Source: Corythucha ciliata (taxonomy: Eukaryota; Arthropoda; Insecta; Hemiptera; Tingidae). Taken from it: DNA of 64,000 nucleotides. Position 1 is the first letter of the stretch. Every line of letters begins with the position of its first letter. A program made the position numbers and the translations under genes. Below the pieces are notes generated by a model, which did no database searches, was not told where the DNA came from, and saw nothing but the letters and a program-made list of their open reading frames with translations. The stretch covers positions 9,920,001 through 9,984,000 of the forward strand of contig CM075941.1 of the NCBI GenBank assembly GCA_038030265.1, read 5' to 3'. Shown here piece after piece: positions 46,378 to 58,372 of this stretch.

Positions 46378-48659
46378 AACGTCAAAATACTGTGACAATA
46401 GCAGCATAGAACGCAAATGGATTGGGGCAACATGCTTCAGAACTTGAATTATTTCTCCATCAAGAAAAAGTTGATATCTGTTTGATCTCGGAAACTCATT
46501 TCACGAGGTCATCTCACATGAAAATCAAAGGCTACTCGTGCTATCGTGCGGACCACCCAACAGGTAGACCGCTAGGAGGAGCAGCCATCTTCATTAAGAG
46601 CACCGTTCAACACTACGTGGAACCCAGTATCCAGGAAGAGTTCATGCAAGTAGCAACAGTTAATGCATCCGTAAATAGCAAAAGCTGTAGCATTTCTGCC
46701 ATCTACTGCCCTCCCAGATACGCACTGAAAGAAGAGGACTACTTATCGTTAATGGATAGTCTGGGTGCTAATTTCGTCATCGGCGGGGATTTCAATGCAA
46801 AGAACACATATTGGGGCTTGAGGCTAACAACCACAAAAGGACGAGAGTTGTTCTCCGCTGGGAGAAGAAAAAATTGCAGTTTCCATTCATCAGGAAAGCC
46901 TACGTATTGGCCCAAGGGCCCATTAAAGACTCCTGATCTCATTGATTTTTTTGTGGTCAAGGGAGTATCGGACAACTTCATTCACGTAGAAGACTGTGGC
47001 AGTCTAATGTCAGATCATTCTGCTACTGTTCTTACGATTAGCGGCTCAATCATTTCCTCATCAGCACCTTTCAGTCCCTCTAAAATCACCGGAACAATTA
47101 GAAGAGGAAGCTGGGAACTTCGTCAAATGTATTCAGCGAGCTGCTTGGTCTGCCACGCCTACAGAAAACATTGCAAGAATCAGCCACACCACATGTCCCC
47201 GTGAGGTTAGAGAGCTGGTTAGGGAAAAAAGAAAGGCGAGGAAACTCTGGCAAAACAGTAGAGTTCTTTGTGACAAAGCAAAACTGAATTGGCTGAAGAC
47301 TCGGCTTGACGCCCTGAACAAGGAAATCAAGCAAGAAACACATGCCATACTATTGATGGAGTTAACTCCAGGAAAGGACACGGATTACTCCCTGTGGAAG
47401 ATTACTAAATCGCTTAAGCATACCAAAGAACACATTCCTTCAATTAGAAAGCTGGACGGAGAATGGGCCAAAAGTCCCCGAGAGAAAGCTGAACTATTTG
47501 CAGAGCACCTCGAAGAAACATTTATGCCGCTGCAAGGGGAAAGAGATGAGGAAGACCTGCCGACGCTGCCTCCATCAGCGTCTTCGCAATATATAAGACC
47601 GGTAACGTTTAATGAGCTTAAATATGCAATAAACAATCTCAAAACAAATAAAGTTCCTGGGTATGACCTCTTAACTGGGAATGTCGTCAAACTACTCCCG
47701 GAAGTAGGAATGCGTATGTTACTCTACCTCATAAACGCATCGCTGAGACTCAAATACGTACCTCGTTGATGGAAAGTGGCAGAAGTGATCAAGATCCTGA
47801 AACCTGGTAAGGAATCATGCGAGAAAACGTCGTACCGTCCTATATCATTGTTACCAGTGATCTCCAAACTCTTCGAGAGGTTACTCGTGAAGAGATTAAA
47901 AGATTCAAAGACAAGGAGCTTACCCCCAATCACCAGTTCGGGTTCAGGGAAAAGCACTCCACTATTGATCAAGTGCATCGCATCACTCGGGTGATTGAGA
48001 ACTCTTTAGAGAGGAAGCAAGTCTGCGCGAGCGTGTTCCTTGTTGTTTCCCAAGCATTTGATAAAGTCTGGCATCAGGGTCTGCTGTACAAACTTAGAAG
48101 AAACTTGCCGGACCAATACTTCCACATTCTCAAGTCGTACCAATCAGAAAGACACTTCAGGGTGAAGCACGAAGGAGCGAATTCATCATTAAAGAGGATA
48201 AATGCTGGTGTTCCCCAAGGAAGTGTACTTGGGCCGCTGCTGTATCTCCTCTATACGAACGACGTCCCTAGCAGTGGGGACACAACAATTGCAACGTTTG
48301 CAGACGACACAGCCCTACTGGCGGTTGCAGAGTCTGTTGAAGAAGCAACATCACAACTACAGCACACAGTAAATAATGTATGTCAATGGGCCAAAAAATG
48401 GCGACTAAAACTGAACGAACTCAAGTCCTCACACATCTACTTCACAAACAAGAAAATAATCAGTATACCAATAATTATCAACGGACAACAGGTACCCATA
48501 GTAAACACTGCTAAATACCTGGGTATGACACTCGACACTAAGCTTAAATGGAAAGAGCACGTTAAGAAGAAAAATGAAGAACTAAAACTGAAGTTTAGAA
48601 GACTGTTTTGGTTACTTGGTAGGCACTCTGAGCTCTCTATCCATAACCAATTGCTAATA
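46374..48659 (+). pseudogene. Jockey ORF2 (endonuclease and reverse transcriptase), interrupted
   Basis: ATG at 46374. The endonuclease domain carries NANGL (the preceding Trp codon is TAG at about 46411), CLISETHF, GGDFNAKN, LIDFFVV and MSDHSATV. A deletion near 47062 joins the end of the endonuclease to the linker out of frame. The RT carries NKVPGYDLLTG, SYRPISLLPV, QFGFREKHSTIDQV, FLVVSQAFDKVW (the catalytic Asp of motif A is Val here but Asp in the inverted copy), [13 protein letters not shown] and FADDTALL. There is a private TGA at about 47767 and a frameshift between 47820 and 47910. The RT stops at a TA target where the mariner-like element begins. Confidence 0.9.
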
Positions 48660-48661
48660 TA

Positions 48662-50121
48662 CAGGGTGTTCAAAAAATGGATGTCAATATTTTGCCCTGT
48701 GAATGTACGTCCAAAATGCGTCAAAATTATCCGTATTAACCATAGTCCGATTCCTAATAGTTTCCGAGATATTAAGGAAATAAGCACTTTTGTAATGGGC
48801 CTCGTTTTTACGGATAAAATCGTTCGTAGCTTGGCAACCAGAGCTCTCACGTCAAATTAAGTGGCACCATTGGAAAGGACAGACTTTTTTCCATTAGACT
48901 TCGTGTTGTTCAATTCAATTTTGTTCGTACGCGCTGAGGAAATCAGCTGCGAACTCAAATGTTCAAGTTCATCATCGTTGCCGTAGGATTGTCTGGAATA
49001 GGATCTGCATGCATGATGGAGCTCCTCCTCATTTTAGTAGATTAGCCCGCTGTATTCTGGACCCAACTTTCCCGAACCGATGGATCGGAAGAGCTGGTCC
49101 AAATTTATGGCCGCCGCGTTCAGCTGACTTGAACCCTTTAGACTTCTACGCATGGGGACACGTCAAAACTATAGTCTACGCAGATCCTATTCCAGACATC
49201 GAGACATTAAGGCAAAAAATAATCAACACGTGCAACAGTATTCGTGATGAATTGCTCGATAAGGTCCTGCACCGGTCGTTGGAAAGACGCGCAAAACATT
49301 GTATCCGCCAACAAGGGAGGCAATTCGAATTTTTTCTTTATATTAAAAATTACTTAATCCCTTTTATGTACGAAAACTTCTATGGATAACTTAATTTTAG
49401 AATTTGTAATGAATTTTATTCGTGTTTTCTAGGGGTTTACTTTCGGAAAACCCTACCGGATCACCGAAAAGTGGAAATTTAAAAAATTCATTTTTTCAGA
49501 ACTTCCAATTTTTTCTAGAAATGATTATCTAGAGAAATGATCCGCCTATCACAATGAAGAAGAGTAATAAAACATGAGAGTTACAATTATTAGGAGCTAC
49601 TCTGGTCATTAACGTAATGACTACATGAGGATGCATGTAGCGTTTTTTATAGTATGAATAGAGAAACCCTGGAAAAATTGTGGGTAAAGGGTGGGGATGA
49701 ACATGTCACTTTAACGATGGTACCGTGCGCCAACTTTTCTCAAAAAATGTCATCTCGGAAAGCACCTGTTGAGCAGAAATCTGACTTCAAATTATGGCCA
49801 ACGATGATGAACTTGAACATAATTTTGAGTTCGCAGCTGATTTCCTCAGCGCGTACGAACAAAATTGAATTGAACAACACGAAGTCTAATGGAAAAAAGT
49901 CTGTCCTTTCCAATGGTGCCACTTAATTTGACGTGAGAGCTCTGGTTGCCAAGCTACGAACGATTTTATCCGTAAAAACGAGGCCCATTACAAAAGTGCT
50001 TATTTCCTTAATATCTCGGAAACTATTAGGAATCGGACTATGGTTAATACGGATAATTTTGACGCATTTTGGACGTACATTCACAGGGCAAAATATTGAC
50101 ATCCATTTTTTGAACACCCTG
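48662..50121. mobile_element. mariner/Tc1-type element with ~320-bp inverted ends
   Basis: CAGGGTGTTCAAAAAATGGA at 48662 and its reverse complement ending at 50121 are flanked by TA (48660-48661, 50122-50123), the target of Tc1/mariner transposases. The inverted ends extend to about 48980 and 49803. The interior encodes only the C-terminal part of a transposase. Unusually, the DNA on the right flank is the inverted version of the left flank. Confidence 0.8.
48985..49389 (+). pseudogene. mariner/Tc1-like transposase, C-terminal fragment
   Basis: The frame opens abruptly at the inner edge of the left inverted end and encodes MHDGAPPHFSRLARCIL, RWIGRAGPNLWPPRSADLNP, LDFYAWGHVK and a helical tail ending at 49389. 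HDGAPPH contains the second catalytic Asp, and WPPRSADLNPLDF is the block carrying the third catalytic position. The N-terminal DNA-binding and first catalytic blocks are deleted, so it cannot be active. Confidence 0.85.
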
Positions 50122-50123
50122 TA

Positions 50124-51735
50124 TATTAGCAATTGGTTATGGATGGAGAGCTCAGAGTGCCTACCAAGTAACCAAAACAGTCTTCTAAACTTCAATTTTA
50201 GTTCTTCATTTTTCTTCTTAACGTGCTCTTTCCATTTCAGCTTAGTGTCGAGTGTCATACCCAGGTATTTAGCAGTGTTTACTATGGGTACCTGTTGTCC
50301 GTTGATAATTATTGGTATATTGATTATTTTCTTGTTTGTGAAGTAGATGTGTGAGGACTTGAGTTCGTTCAGTTTTAGTCGCCATTTTTTGGCCCATTGA
50401 CATACATTATTTACTGTGTGCTGTAGTTGTGATGTTGCTTCTTCAACAGACTCTGCAACCGCCAGTAGGGCTGTGTCGTCTGCAAACGTTGCAATTGTTG
50501 TGTCCCCACTGCTAGGGACGTCGTTCGTATAGAGGAGATACAGCAGCGGCCCAAGTACACTTCCTTGGGGAACACCAGCATTTATCCTCTTTAATGATGA
50601 ATTACGCTCCTTCGTGCTTCACCCTGAAGTGTCTTTCTGAGAGGTACGACTTGAGAATGTGGAAGTATTGGTCCGGCAAGTTTCTTCTAAGTTTGTACAG
50701 CAGACCCTGATGCCAGACTTTATCAAATGCTTGGGAAACATCAAGGAACACGCTCGCGCAGACTTGCTTCCTCTCTAAAGAGTTCTCAATCAACCGAGTG
50801 ATGCGATGCACTTGATCAATAGTGGAGTGCTTTTCCCTGAACCCGAACTGGTGATTGGGGATAAGCTCCTTGTCTTTGACTATGGCTTTTAATCTCTTCA
50901 CGAGTAACCTCTCGAAGAGATCATGGCCACTTCTGCCACTTTCCAGCAACGAGGTACGTATTTGAGTCTCAGCGATGCGTTTATGAGGTAGAGTAACATA
51001 CGCATTCCTACTTCCGGGAGTAGTTTGACGACATTCCCAGTTAAGAGGTCATACCCAGGAACTTTATTTGTTTTGAGATTGTTTATTGCATATTTAAGCT
51101 CATTAAACGTTACCGGTCTTATATATTGCGAAGACGCTGATGGAGGCAGCGTCGGCAGGTCTTCCTCATCTCTTTCCCCTTGCAGCGGCATAAATGTTTC
51201 TTCGAGGTGCTCTGCAAATAGTTCAGCTTTCTCTCGGGGACTTTTGGCCCATTCTCCGTCCAGCTTTCTAATTGAAGGAATGTGTTCTTTGGTATGCTTA
51301 AGCGATTTAGTAATCTTCCACAGGGAGTAATCCGTGTCCTTTCCTGGAGTTAACTCCATCAACAGTCTGGCATGTGTTTCTTGCTTGATTTCCTTGTTCA
51401 GGGCGTCAAGCCGAGTCTTCAGCCAATTCAGTTTTGCTTTGTCACAAGGAACTCTACTGTTTTGCCAGAGTTTCCTCGCCTTTCTTTTTTCCCTAACCAG
51501 CTCTCTAACCTCACGGGGACATGTGGTGTGGCTGATTCTTGCAATGTTTTCTGTAGGCGTGGCAGACCAAGCAGCTCGCTGAATACATTTGACGAAGTTC
51601 CCAGCTTCCTCTTCTAATTGTTCCGGTGATTTTAGAGGGACTGAAAGGTGCTCAGTAGTCTTGAATTTATAGCATTTTGGGAATGATTTGAATGTGGTTT
51701 CTCCCTGATTCTTGATAGGTTTTTGACTAATAACT
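50124..51735 (-). pseudogene. inverted Jockey RT copy
   Basis: On the minus strand, from about 51735 to 50124, this repeats the linker and RT of the Jockey copy at 47063-48659 and stops at exactly the same TA. It keeps 83 bp (51653-51735) that the left copy has lost, and reads through RCWKV and FLDVSQAFDKVW where the left copy has a stop and a Val. It has its own lesions: an ~80-bp deletion near 50925 removing the SYRPISLLPV block, and a frameshift near 50602. The endonuclease domain and gag are absent. Confidence 0.9.
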
Positions 51736-52544
51736 TTTTTTTTAAATCCTACATGATATTAAAACCGATTTTACGGCCACGAATGAGTCCCAAAAGTGTC
51801 TCTTTTCATGTCTAGGAGGTAAAGTATTTTTCACGCGACATGCTCCGAAAGTAGTCATTTTCTGTACCCAAAAATGTCTGGGAAATTGACCATTACCGCA
51901 CAGTGACATTTGAGAAATTTTCTGTACAAGTCCAGAAAATATTTTCCGTCCTAGTACGGAAAGTAAATGAATTCGGGTTATAGCCTCGTTTAAGGTCTTC
52001 TTGAACTAACACTCGAGAAGTCAGTGGTCAGTTTGCCAAAGTCCTTCACAACAAAAACCAGGAATTCCAATCGAGTAAAGTAGGTGGATGGTATTTTAGA
52101 GAAAATTTAAATCAATTTCTTTTCTTACCAAGGGGAATGAAACACTGCTGGATACACAAAAATACTTGTCACAAACACCGACACCGGCTCTCTCACCTCA
52201 CTTGTTCCAATTCCACTCAAGAAAACAAACCTTTCTGGTTTTATAACCTCGTTCGTAGGTTCTCTTCAGTGTCACTGGTCAACCCCCTATTTTGCAGCTT
52301 CACGTTTTAACCTCAACGTTTTAAATAATTTTATCATTTCCTTGCTGTCGCGTGAAAAAAGTCGTACATCACTCGTAGGAAGGGGATTTACCTACTCGTT
52401 TTTTTTTAGCGGGCTTGGCCTCCGCCTCGCCCGGCAAATGGAAAAACTCGCAGGTAATAACCCCCTTCCTGGACTTGTAATGTAATATACTATTACCGCC
52501 GCAAATTTTACGGCGTTTTACGGCCTAGGCTCTAAAGAGATTTT
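51736..52544. other. no gene recognised
   Basis: Non-coding DNA between the palindrome and the next element A copy; a T-rich run is present near 51738. Confidence 0.4.
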
Positions 52545-54432
52545 TACGGAATAGCGATATCTTCTCAGTTTTAGCCGCGAATTTGCGAATTTTTCACTCA
52601 TAGCCATAAATTAGCGCTGTTTCTCAATTTTAGCCTCAGAGTTGCCCAACGAAGCAACGAATTAGCGTATTTCGAATTTTTGACGCAAATTGAAATTTGT
52701 CTCAATTTTAGCCGTGAATTAGCGCTTTTGCGTAGTTTTAGCAGTGCAGTAGCTATTTCTAGCCCGTGCATTAGCGAATTTTGTTCATTTTTGCCACGAA
52801 TTGGCGTTTTCCGATATTTTTACTGCAAATCGGCAATTCTTCCATTTTTGACAGTGAATTAGCACTTTTTGGTTTCAATTTAGGCTGAAAATTAACCTTT
52901 CTCTTTATTCTAGCCAAAACAATTACTGATTTTCTCGATATTTGCCGTAAATTGGCGGGTTCTTTTACATTTTGGCACTGCATTAGTAATTTTTTCCAAT
53001 TTTAACTACATTTTGATTAGGGCTTCATCTCAGTTCTAGTCGTGAATCAATGGTTTTTCATTTACTTATAACCATAAATTTGCCGTTTATCTCAATTTTA
53101 GCCACAAAGTTGTCGTCAGAAGGCAGAGAAATTCCAACGTACTTTATCCGCGATTATTTTCCTCAATTTTAGCCGCAAATTCGCGTTTTTTTTTTTTAAT
53201 TTTAGCTGCTTTGAAGCGTTTCTAACCTGGGAATTCACGAATTACCTTAATTTTAGCCTCGAATTGGTGATTTCCTCAATTTTTAGCCGGGAATAACACT
53301 TTTTCCCAATTTGAGCTGAAAACGAGAGTTTTTATTTATTTATAGTCCGGTCAACGAATGATTCTAGAAGGAATGAGCGAATGCAGAAAGTTTGACTCCT
53401 CAACCATGTTTGGACCAGTTAGGAGGTAAACATACTAAAGGTCTCCACCCCTAGGAGGTGAGCCTGAGTGGGGGGAGCACAAAGAAGGTACCATTTTTCG
53501 CATTTTCACTGATATCTCGAAAACAGAGCATCGTAGGCAAAACTTTTGTGATAACCAATTAAAGCTGACATAAATATCAGAAACTTTGGTCATATGTTTG
53601 TTTCACTAATTCCTAACCGTTCTCGAAATACATGCCCCGCAAAAGTAAAAATGTCCGAAAAAAATATTTTTATTCCACGTTTTCCGTTGAACATTCTTTT
53701 ATATCATCTAAACCGTTTATCCTAGGAGAAAGCCCTCAGGAAGGAAGTTTTAGAGGATTTAAATATCTTTGGAAATTGTAGAAACATAAACAAATTTATA
53801 TTGAACAGGTCAAAAGTTATACGTTTTTTAAAAATGTTGGCCTTCAACTGTAGACAATCAACATGTACAGTGTAGTTTCATGTACTCCCCCCCCCCTTTC
53901 ATACACGCAATGTACATTCCTGTTAAACTTCTCTGCCTTTTATCAGTTCATTTCAAGGGGTGATGAGCCGTGGGAAAGTTGATTGGTGGAGGGGAATTTC
54001 AATGACGTGGGAGGGCTTGCGTAATCGAACAGTGGACCAACGCCGCACGGGGATTACGTACCAAAACTGTCTAGTAAAAGTCCGATGATCCTACTATATT
54101 CCAGGAATTTCGGAATTTTACCATTCTTGTAATTCTAGTGGTATAAGGAGGGTTAGTTCTCGAGCCGTAAATTCGCGTTTTTTTCAACTTTAGCTGCTTT
54201 GAAGCGTTTCTAACCTGGGAATTCACGAATTACCTTAATTTTTCTGCCACGAATTCGTGATTTTCCTTAAATTTTAGCCGGAATAACACTTTTTCCCAAT
54301 TTGAGCTGAAAACGAGAGTTTTTATTTATTTATTGACAGGCTAATTATAGTGAATTTTTCAATATTAGCTGTTTTTTTTTTTTACACTTCAGTCCCACAT
54401 TGGCATTTTTCCTTCAATTTCTGCTATGGATT
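52545..54432 (-). mobile_element. element A copy, minus strand, runs into the gap
   Basis: Read in reverse complement, 52545-53343 and 54160-54432 follow the element A unit order (compare 22720-23560). A ~180-bp block is present twice (about 53160-53343 and 54160-54341), flanking ~815 bp of unrelated non-coding DNA (53344-54159). The copy is cut by the gap at 54433. Confidence 0.7.
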
Positions 54433-54932
54433 NNNNNNNNNNNNNNNNNNNNNNNNNNNNNNNNNNNNNNNNNNNNNNNNNNNNNNNNNNNNNNNNNNNN
54501 NNNNNNNNNNNNNNNNNNNNNNNNNNNNNNNNNNNNNNNNNNNNNNNNNNNNNNNNNNNNNNNNNNNNNNNNNNNNNNNNNNNNNNNNNNNNNNNNNNNN
54601 NNNNNNNNNNNNNNNNNNNNNNNNNNNNNNNNNNNNNNNNNNNNNNNNNNNNNNNNNNNNNNNNNNNNNNNNNNNNNNNNNNNNNNNNNNNNNNNNNNNN
54701 NNNNNNNNNNNNNNNNNNNNNNNNNNNNNNNNNNNNNNNNNNNNNNNNNNNNNNNNNNNNNNNNNNNNNNNNNNNNNNNNNNNNNNNNNNNNNNNNNNNN
54801 NNNNNNNNNNNNNNNNNNNNNNNNNNNNNNNNNNNNNNNNNNNNNNNNNNNNNNNNNNNNNNNNNNNNNNNNNNNNNNNNNNNNNNNNNNNNNNNNNNNN
54901 NNNNNNNNNNNNNNNNNNNNNNNNNNNNNNNN
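54433..54932. other. assembly gap, exactly 500 N
   Basis: A run of 500 N. The round length suggests a scaffolding placeholder of unknown true size. Confidence 0.99.
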
Positions 54933-54935
54933 TTT

Positions 54936-55446
54936 CACGGAAATTCAGGCAAAAAACTTTCCAATTTAGGCGGTGTTAAGCCAGGAAACTTCCTTTTTCC
55001 CAGAAATTTAGCTTCATATGTTGCAAAAATCACTGCTATTCTCCTAAAGCGTGATGAAAAGGCGCTGAAGGCACTGGGTTCCGCGGCTACTGAAAATAAA
55101 TGGCACGAGTCTTGCGATTTGGTGAAAATAAAGTTCACCTCCGCATCAAGAACATTCAAGAAAATCGAAAAAAATTCAGTCATTTTTTGGGGAGTTCAAA
55201 AAGTTTTTCAATATTGTTATGGGCGACATTTTACAATAGTAACCGACAGTAAACCACTAACGTCAATCTTTAATCCGAGTAAATCCCTATACCATCACTT
55301 ACAGCTACACGAATGTTACACCACGCCCTTTATTTATCAGGTATTTATTATTCAGTAAATTACAGAAAATCAGCCGACCACATTAATGCAAATTATTTCT
55401 CGCGAAATCCATTAACAAAATCCGAATCAGAAGACTTATCAAGGTC
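54936..55446 (+). pseudogene. Ty3/gypsy RT-thumb/RNase H fragment
   Basis: The open frame leaving the gap encodes a degraded RT-RNase H connection (FPRNLASYVAKITAILLKRD, WHESCDLVKIKFTSASRTF) and then the gypsy RNase H block YGRHFTIVTDSKPLTSIFNP with the catalytic Asp of TD.KPL. A frameshift near 55350 leads to YRKSADHINANYFSRNPL, the Ty3/gypsy HxxADxLSR-type block. It is then cut at 55448 by the 4.5-kb ACCG element. The matching integrase lies past the nested insertions, at 62740. Confidence 0.85.
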
Positions 55447-55679
55447 TACACTGGGAAAAGGAGTCGGTTCCGGAACTCGGTTGAAACAGTATTCTCGGTT
55501 GAAACAGTAGTTTCAACCGTTAAACTTAACCGTGAAAAATAAACGTCATTCTGTTAAAGACGGCTCCAACAGTTATTTGTTCGGTTAATAGTGCAAACAA
55601 CCGTCAAAAAGACTCTTTTACCGTGTATTTAACAGACTTTTCTACACTTTCACGTGCTTAACCGTACAAACAAAGTCGG

Positions 55680-55888
55680 TTGAGCTGAAAACTTTTCGCC
55701 CAGCCGGTGTGAATAACGGTAAAACCGAGGTGAATGACCGTGTAACCGAGTTTGATAACGGTAAAACCGAGTTGAATCACTGTAAAACAGAATTCAATGA
55801 CGGTAAAACCGAGTTGAACGACCGTATTACCGACCTGAATGAAGGTAAAACAGAGTTGGAAGACGGTAAAACCGAGTTGAATGACTAA
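55680..55888 (+). repeat. 21-bp tandem array, block 1
   Basis: About 9-10 degenerate copies of GTTGAATGACGGTAAAACCGA. Its right edge is interrupted by the fold-back element at 55874-57302. Confidence 0.8.
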
Positions 55889-56120
55889 TTCAGATCAGTT
55901 TTTTGTCTCTCCACTTTATTTTATTTTTTTTTAGTGCATGCACTATTGGTCTCGTCGTGATGGTGGCAAACATGGGTCAAGTCATGTTTTTTTCACGTTT
56001 CAGAACCTCTAGAACACGAATTCAGTGGTCTCCAGGATTCATATATATCTCTATATATTTCGTTATATTTATACATATATATATTTATTGGTTTATTTAT
56101 AATATTATGGCCGTTTTCTT

Positions 56121-56710
56121 GTTAGCACGATAACTCTCGAAGAAATCAATTTAGCAGAACGCGCTTTGGCACAAAATCAGTAGTCATAAGACCCCGGTCG
56201 GTATTGCATTTGGGCCAAATCGGTCGAGGTGGAGGGGGGGGGGGAAATAGGGGTTGAAATGGTCACAAAATCACTATAAATCACCAGTTGATTCAAGAAG
56301 CATCATATTCGGTACGTATACTCCATGTTAGAGTAGACTTTGATTCCCATTTTAATTTTTTGAAAAAGTCGAAGGGGAGGGGGTGTTGCCCCCGGAGTGG
56401 AAGTAAGCATGTGGTCCTGTTAGCACGACAACTCTCGAAGAAATCAATTTAGCGGAACGCGCTTTGGCACAAAAATCAGTAGTCATAAGACCCCGGTCGG
56501 TATTGCATTTGGGCCAAGTCGGTCGAGGTGGAGAGGGGGAAAATAGGGGTTAAATGGCCAAAAAATCACTATAAATCACCAGTTGATTCTAGAAGCATCA
56601 TATTCGGTACGTATACTCCATGTTAGAGTAGCCTTTGATTCCCATTTTAATTTTTCGAAAAAGTCAAGGTGGTGGGAATGGTCCTTCCGGTGTGGAAGTG
56701 TAAAAATAGC
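56121..56710 (+). repeat. 298-bp tandem repeat, two copies
   Basis: The unit starting GTTAGCACGA at 56121 recurs at 56419, with the same blocks in order (TAAGACCCCGGTCGGTATTG, CATATTCGGTACGTATACTC). Weaker related segments follow to about 56930 and at about 21780-21850. Confidence 0.85.
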
Positions 56711-57091
56711 GTTGAACTTCACTAGTTCATCTTAGCGCTCTAAAATGCGGCTCAATAATCTAATGTAACGAAAGCTCTGGGTTCCGTTGAGATTTATCGA
56801 AAACTTTGATGTGGGGGGGGGGATTAAATTTAAAAAAAAACGCTTAAATTCACACGTTTAGGTATTATAAAATGCGGCACAAAAATGTAATATAACAAAG
56901 CCCTTGGAAAACTACCGAAACGTTTCGACATTTTTGAAGAGAGGGTGGTGAAAATAGAGGAAGATGTTCGGCTTAATGAAACAAATTATGGTACCAAAAT
57001 TATTACTTCTGGGACGGCTTAGGGTATCCGTATACATAATGAAATGCACTCTTTCCGACCGCCAGCTGCCGGAGCGAATTTTTTTTTTTTT

Positions 57092-57236
57092 TTTTAACAA
57101 ACGGCAGAACCGGTTTTCGAAAACTATGTTTTCATCATCAGTGCCAAAGTAGTGTCATACAAAGTAAACGGTGACAGTACTGGGGCACTGATGATGAAAA
57201 CATAGTTTTCGAAAACCGGTTCTGCCGTTTGTTAAA
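57092..57236. repeat. hairpin with ~53-bp perfect arms
   Basis: TTTTAACAAACGGCAGAACC (57093 on) through TCATCATCAGTGCC is mirrored exactly by 57184-57236 around a ~38-bp loop. Confidence 0.9.
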
Positions 57237-57329
57237 ATAAAAATAAATAAAATAAATAAAGTGGAGTGACAAAAAACTGATCTGAATTATTGATTCAACT
57301 CCACAACGTCGCCATCACTGCAATATTAT

Positions 57330-57960
57330 GCGTTGAATGACGGTGAAATCAAGTTGGAATGATGGAGAAACCGAGTTGAATGACGGTGAAACCTAGTTGA
57401 GCGACCATGTTACCGTGTTGAATGACGGTAAAACCGAGCGAAGTGACGGTAAAGCAGAATTCAATGACGGTGAAATCGAGCTGAATGACGGTAAAACCGA
57501 GTTGAACGACCGTATTACCGACCTGAATGAAGGTAAAATAGAGTTGGACGACGGTAAAACCGAGTTGAATGACGGTGAAATCAAGTTGGAATGATGGAGA
57601 AACCGAGTTGAATGACGGTGAAACCGAGTTGAATGACGGTGAAACCGAGTTGAGCGACCATGTTACCGAGTTGAATGACGGTAAAGCCGAGTTGAACGGT
57701 CGTGTTACCGAGATGAATGACGGTAAAACCGAGCGAAGTGACGGTAAAGCAGAATTCAATGACGGTGAAGTCGAGTTGAATGACGGTGAAACCGAGTTGA
57801 GCGACCATGTCACCGAGTTGAATGACGGTAAAGCCGAGTTGAACGGTCGTGTTACCGAGATGAATGACGGTAAAACCGAGCGTAGTGACGGTAAGGCAGA
57901 ATTCAATGATGGTGAAATCGAGTTGAATATGGCGATGTAACAGAGTTTAATGACGGCGTT
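57330..57960 (+). repeat. 21-bp tandem array, block 2, with 147-bp higher-order period
   Basis: About 30 copies of a 21-bp unit (GAGTTGAATGACGGTAAAACC and variants such as GAGCGAAGTGACGGTAAAGC). The variant series starting GAGCGACCATGT recurs at 57652 and 57799, a distance of 147 bp (7 units). Because 21 is a multiple of 3 and the unit lacks stops, long frames occur on both strands; these are not evidence of a protein. Confidence 0.9.
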
Positions 57961-58372
57961 ACCGAGTTTAGTAACTGTAAAGCAGAGTTGAATGACGGTG
58001 AACCCGGCTCCATGGCCACTAATATCAAATGTACTGACGTTGTACTGTGTAGGCGGACGATAAATCTAAAACTTCCGGATCTTGCAACTTTCGCAAATTG
58101 CCCTGGGTCCCAGGTCACAATCAAAGAAAGCGGGATATTTTTCGATGAAGAACACACACAAAAAATGTAAATCGAATCAAACTCAATGCTCCCATCGGTA
58201 GCCAAGTATTTATTTTCAATTAATGAAAGCATTCAGATACATATAGATATAACGTTACCCAAAAGGTCCCCTCCCCCATTTCATCATCCTATAAAACTCT
58301 CCTGTTCTGGCAGTCTTAGACAAGCAGTTTTTCACCGACTTCACGCACTCGTAACTAGATGCAACAACTAAG

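Larger units (their letters stand above)
47063..51652. repeat. large palindrome with ~1.9-kb arms
   Basis: 47063-48980 and 49803-51652 are inverted copies of each other at roughly 99 percent by eye: reading frames of 101, 82 and 137 codons in the two arms differ at 0, 2 and 3 residues. Each arm comprises Jockey RT plus one ~320-bp end of the mariner-like element. The spacer is ~820 bp. Arm-specific lesions include an ~80-bp deletion in the right arm near 50925. Confidence 0.9.
55874..57302. mobile_element. fold-back insertion inside the 21-bp array
   Basis: About 50-bp inverted ends (TAATTCAGATCAGTTTTTTG and a CTCCACTTTATTT block) at 55886 and 57293. The flanking array words GAGTTGAAT are themselves inverted. 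It contains the 298-bp tandem pair and the hairpin at 57092-57236. No coding capacity. Confidence 0.65.

Noticed and set aside
54350..55358. Very long frames crossing the gap
   Set aside because: Frames passing through N are not evidence of coding; only the part after 54936 carries gypsy motifs.
57349..57940. Long open frames on both strands (123 codons plus, 185 codons minus) with a seven-residue repeat
   Set aside because: They are a by-product of a stop-free 21-bp tandem unit; the frame exists on both strands and has no start context, domain or flanking gene structure.
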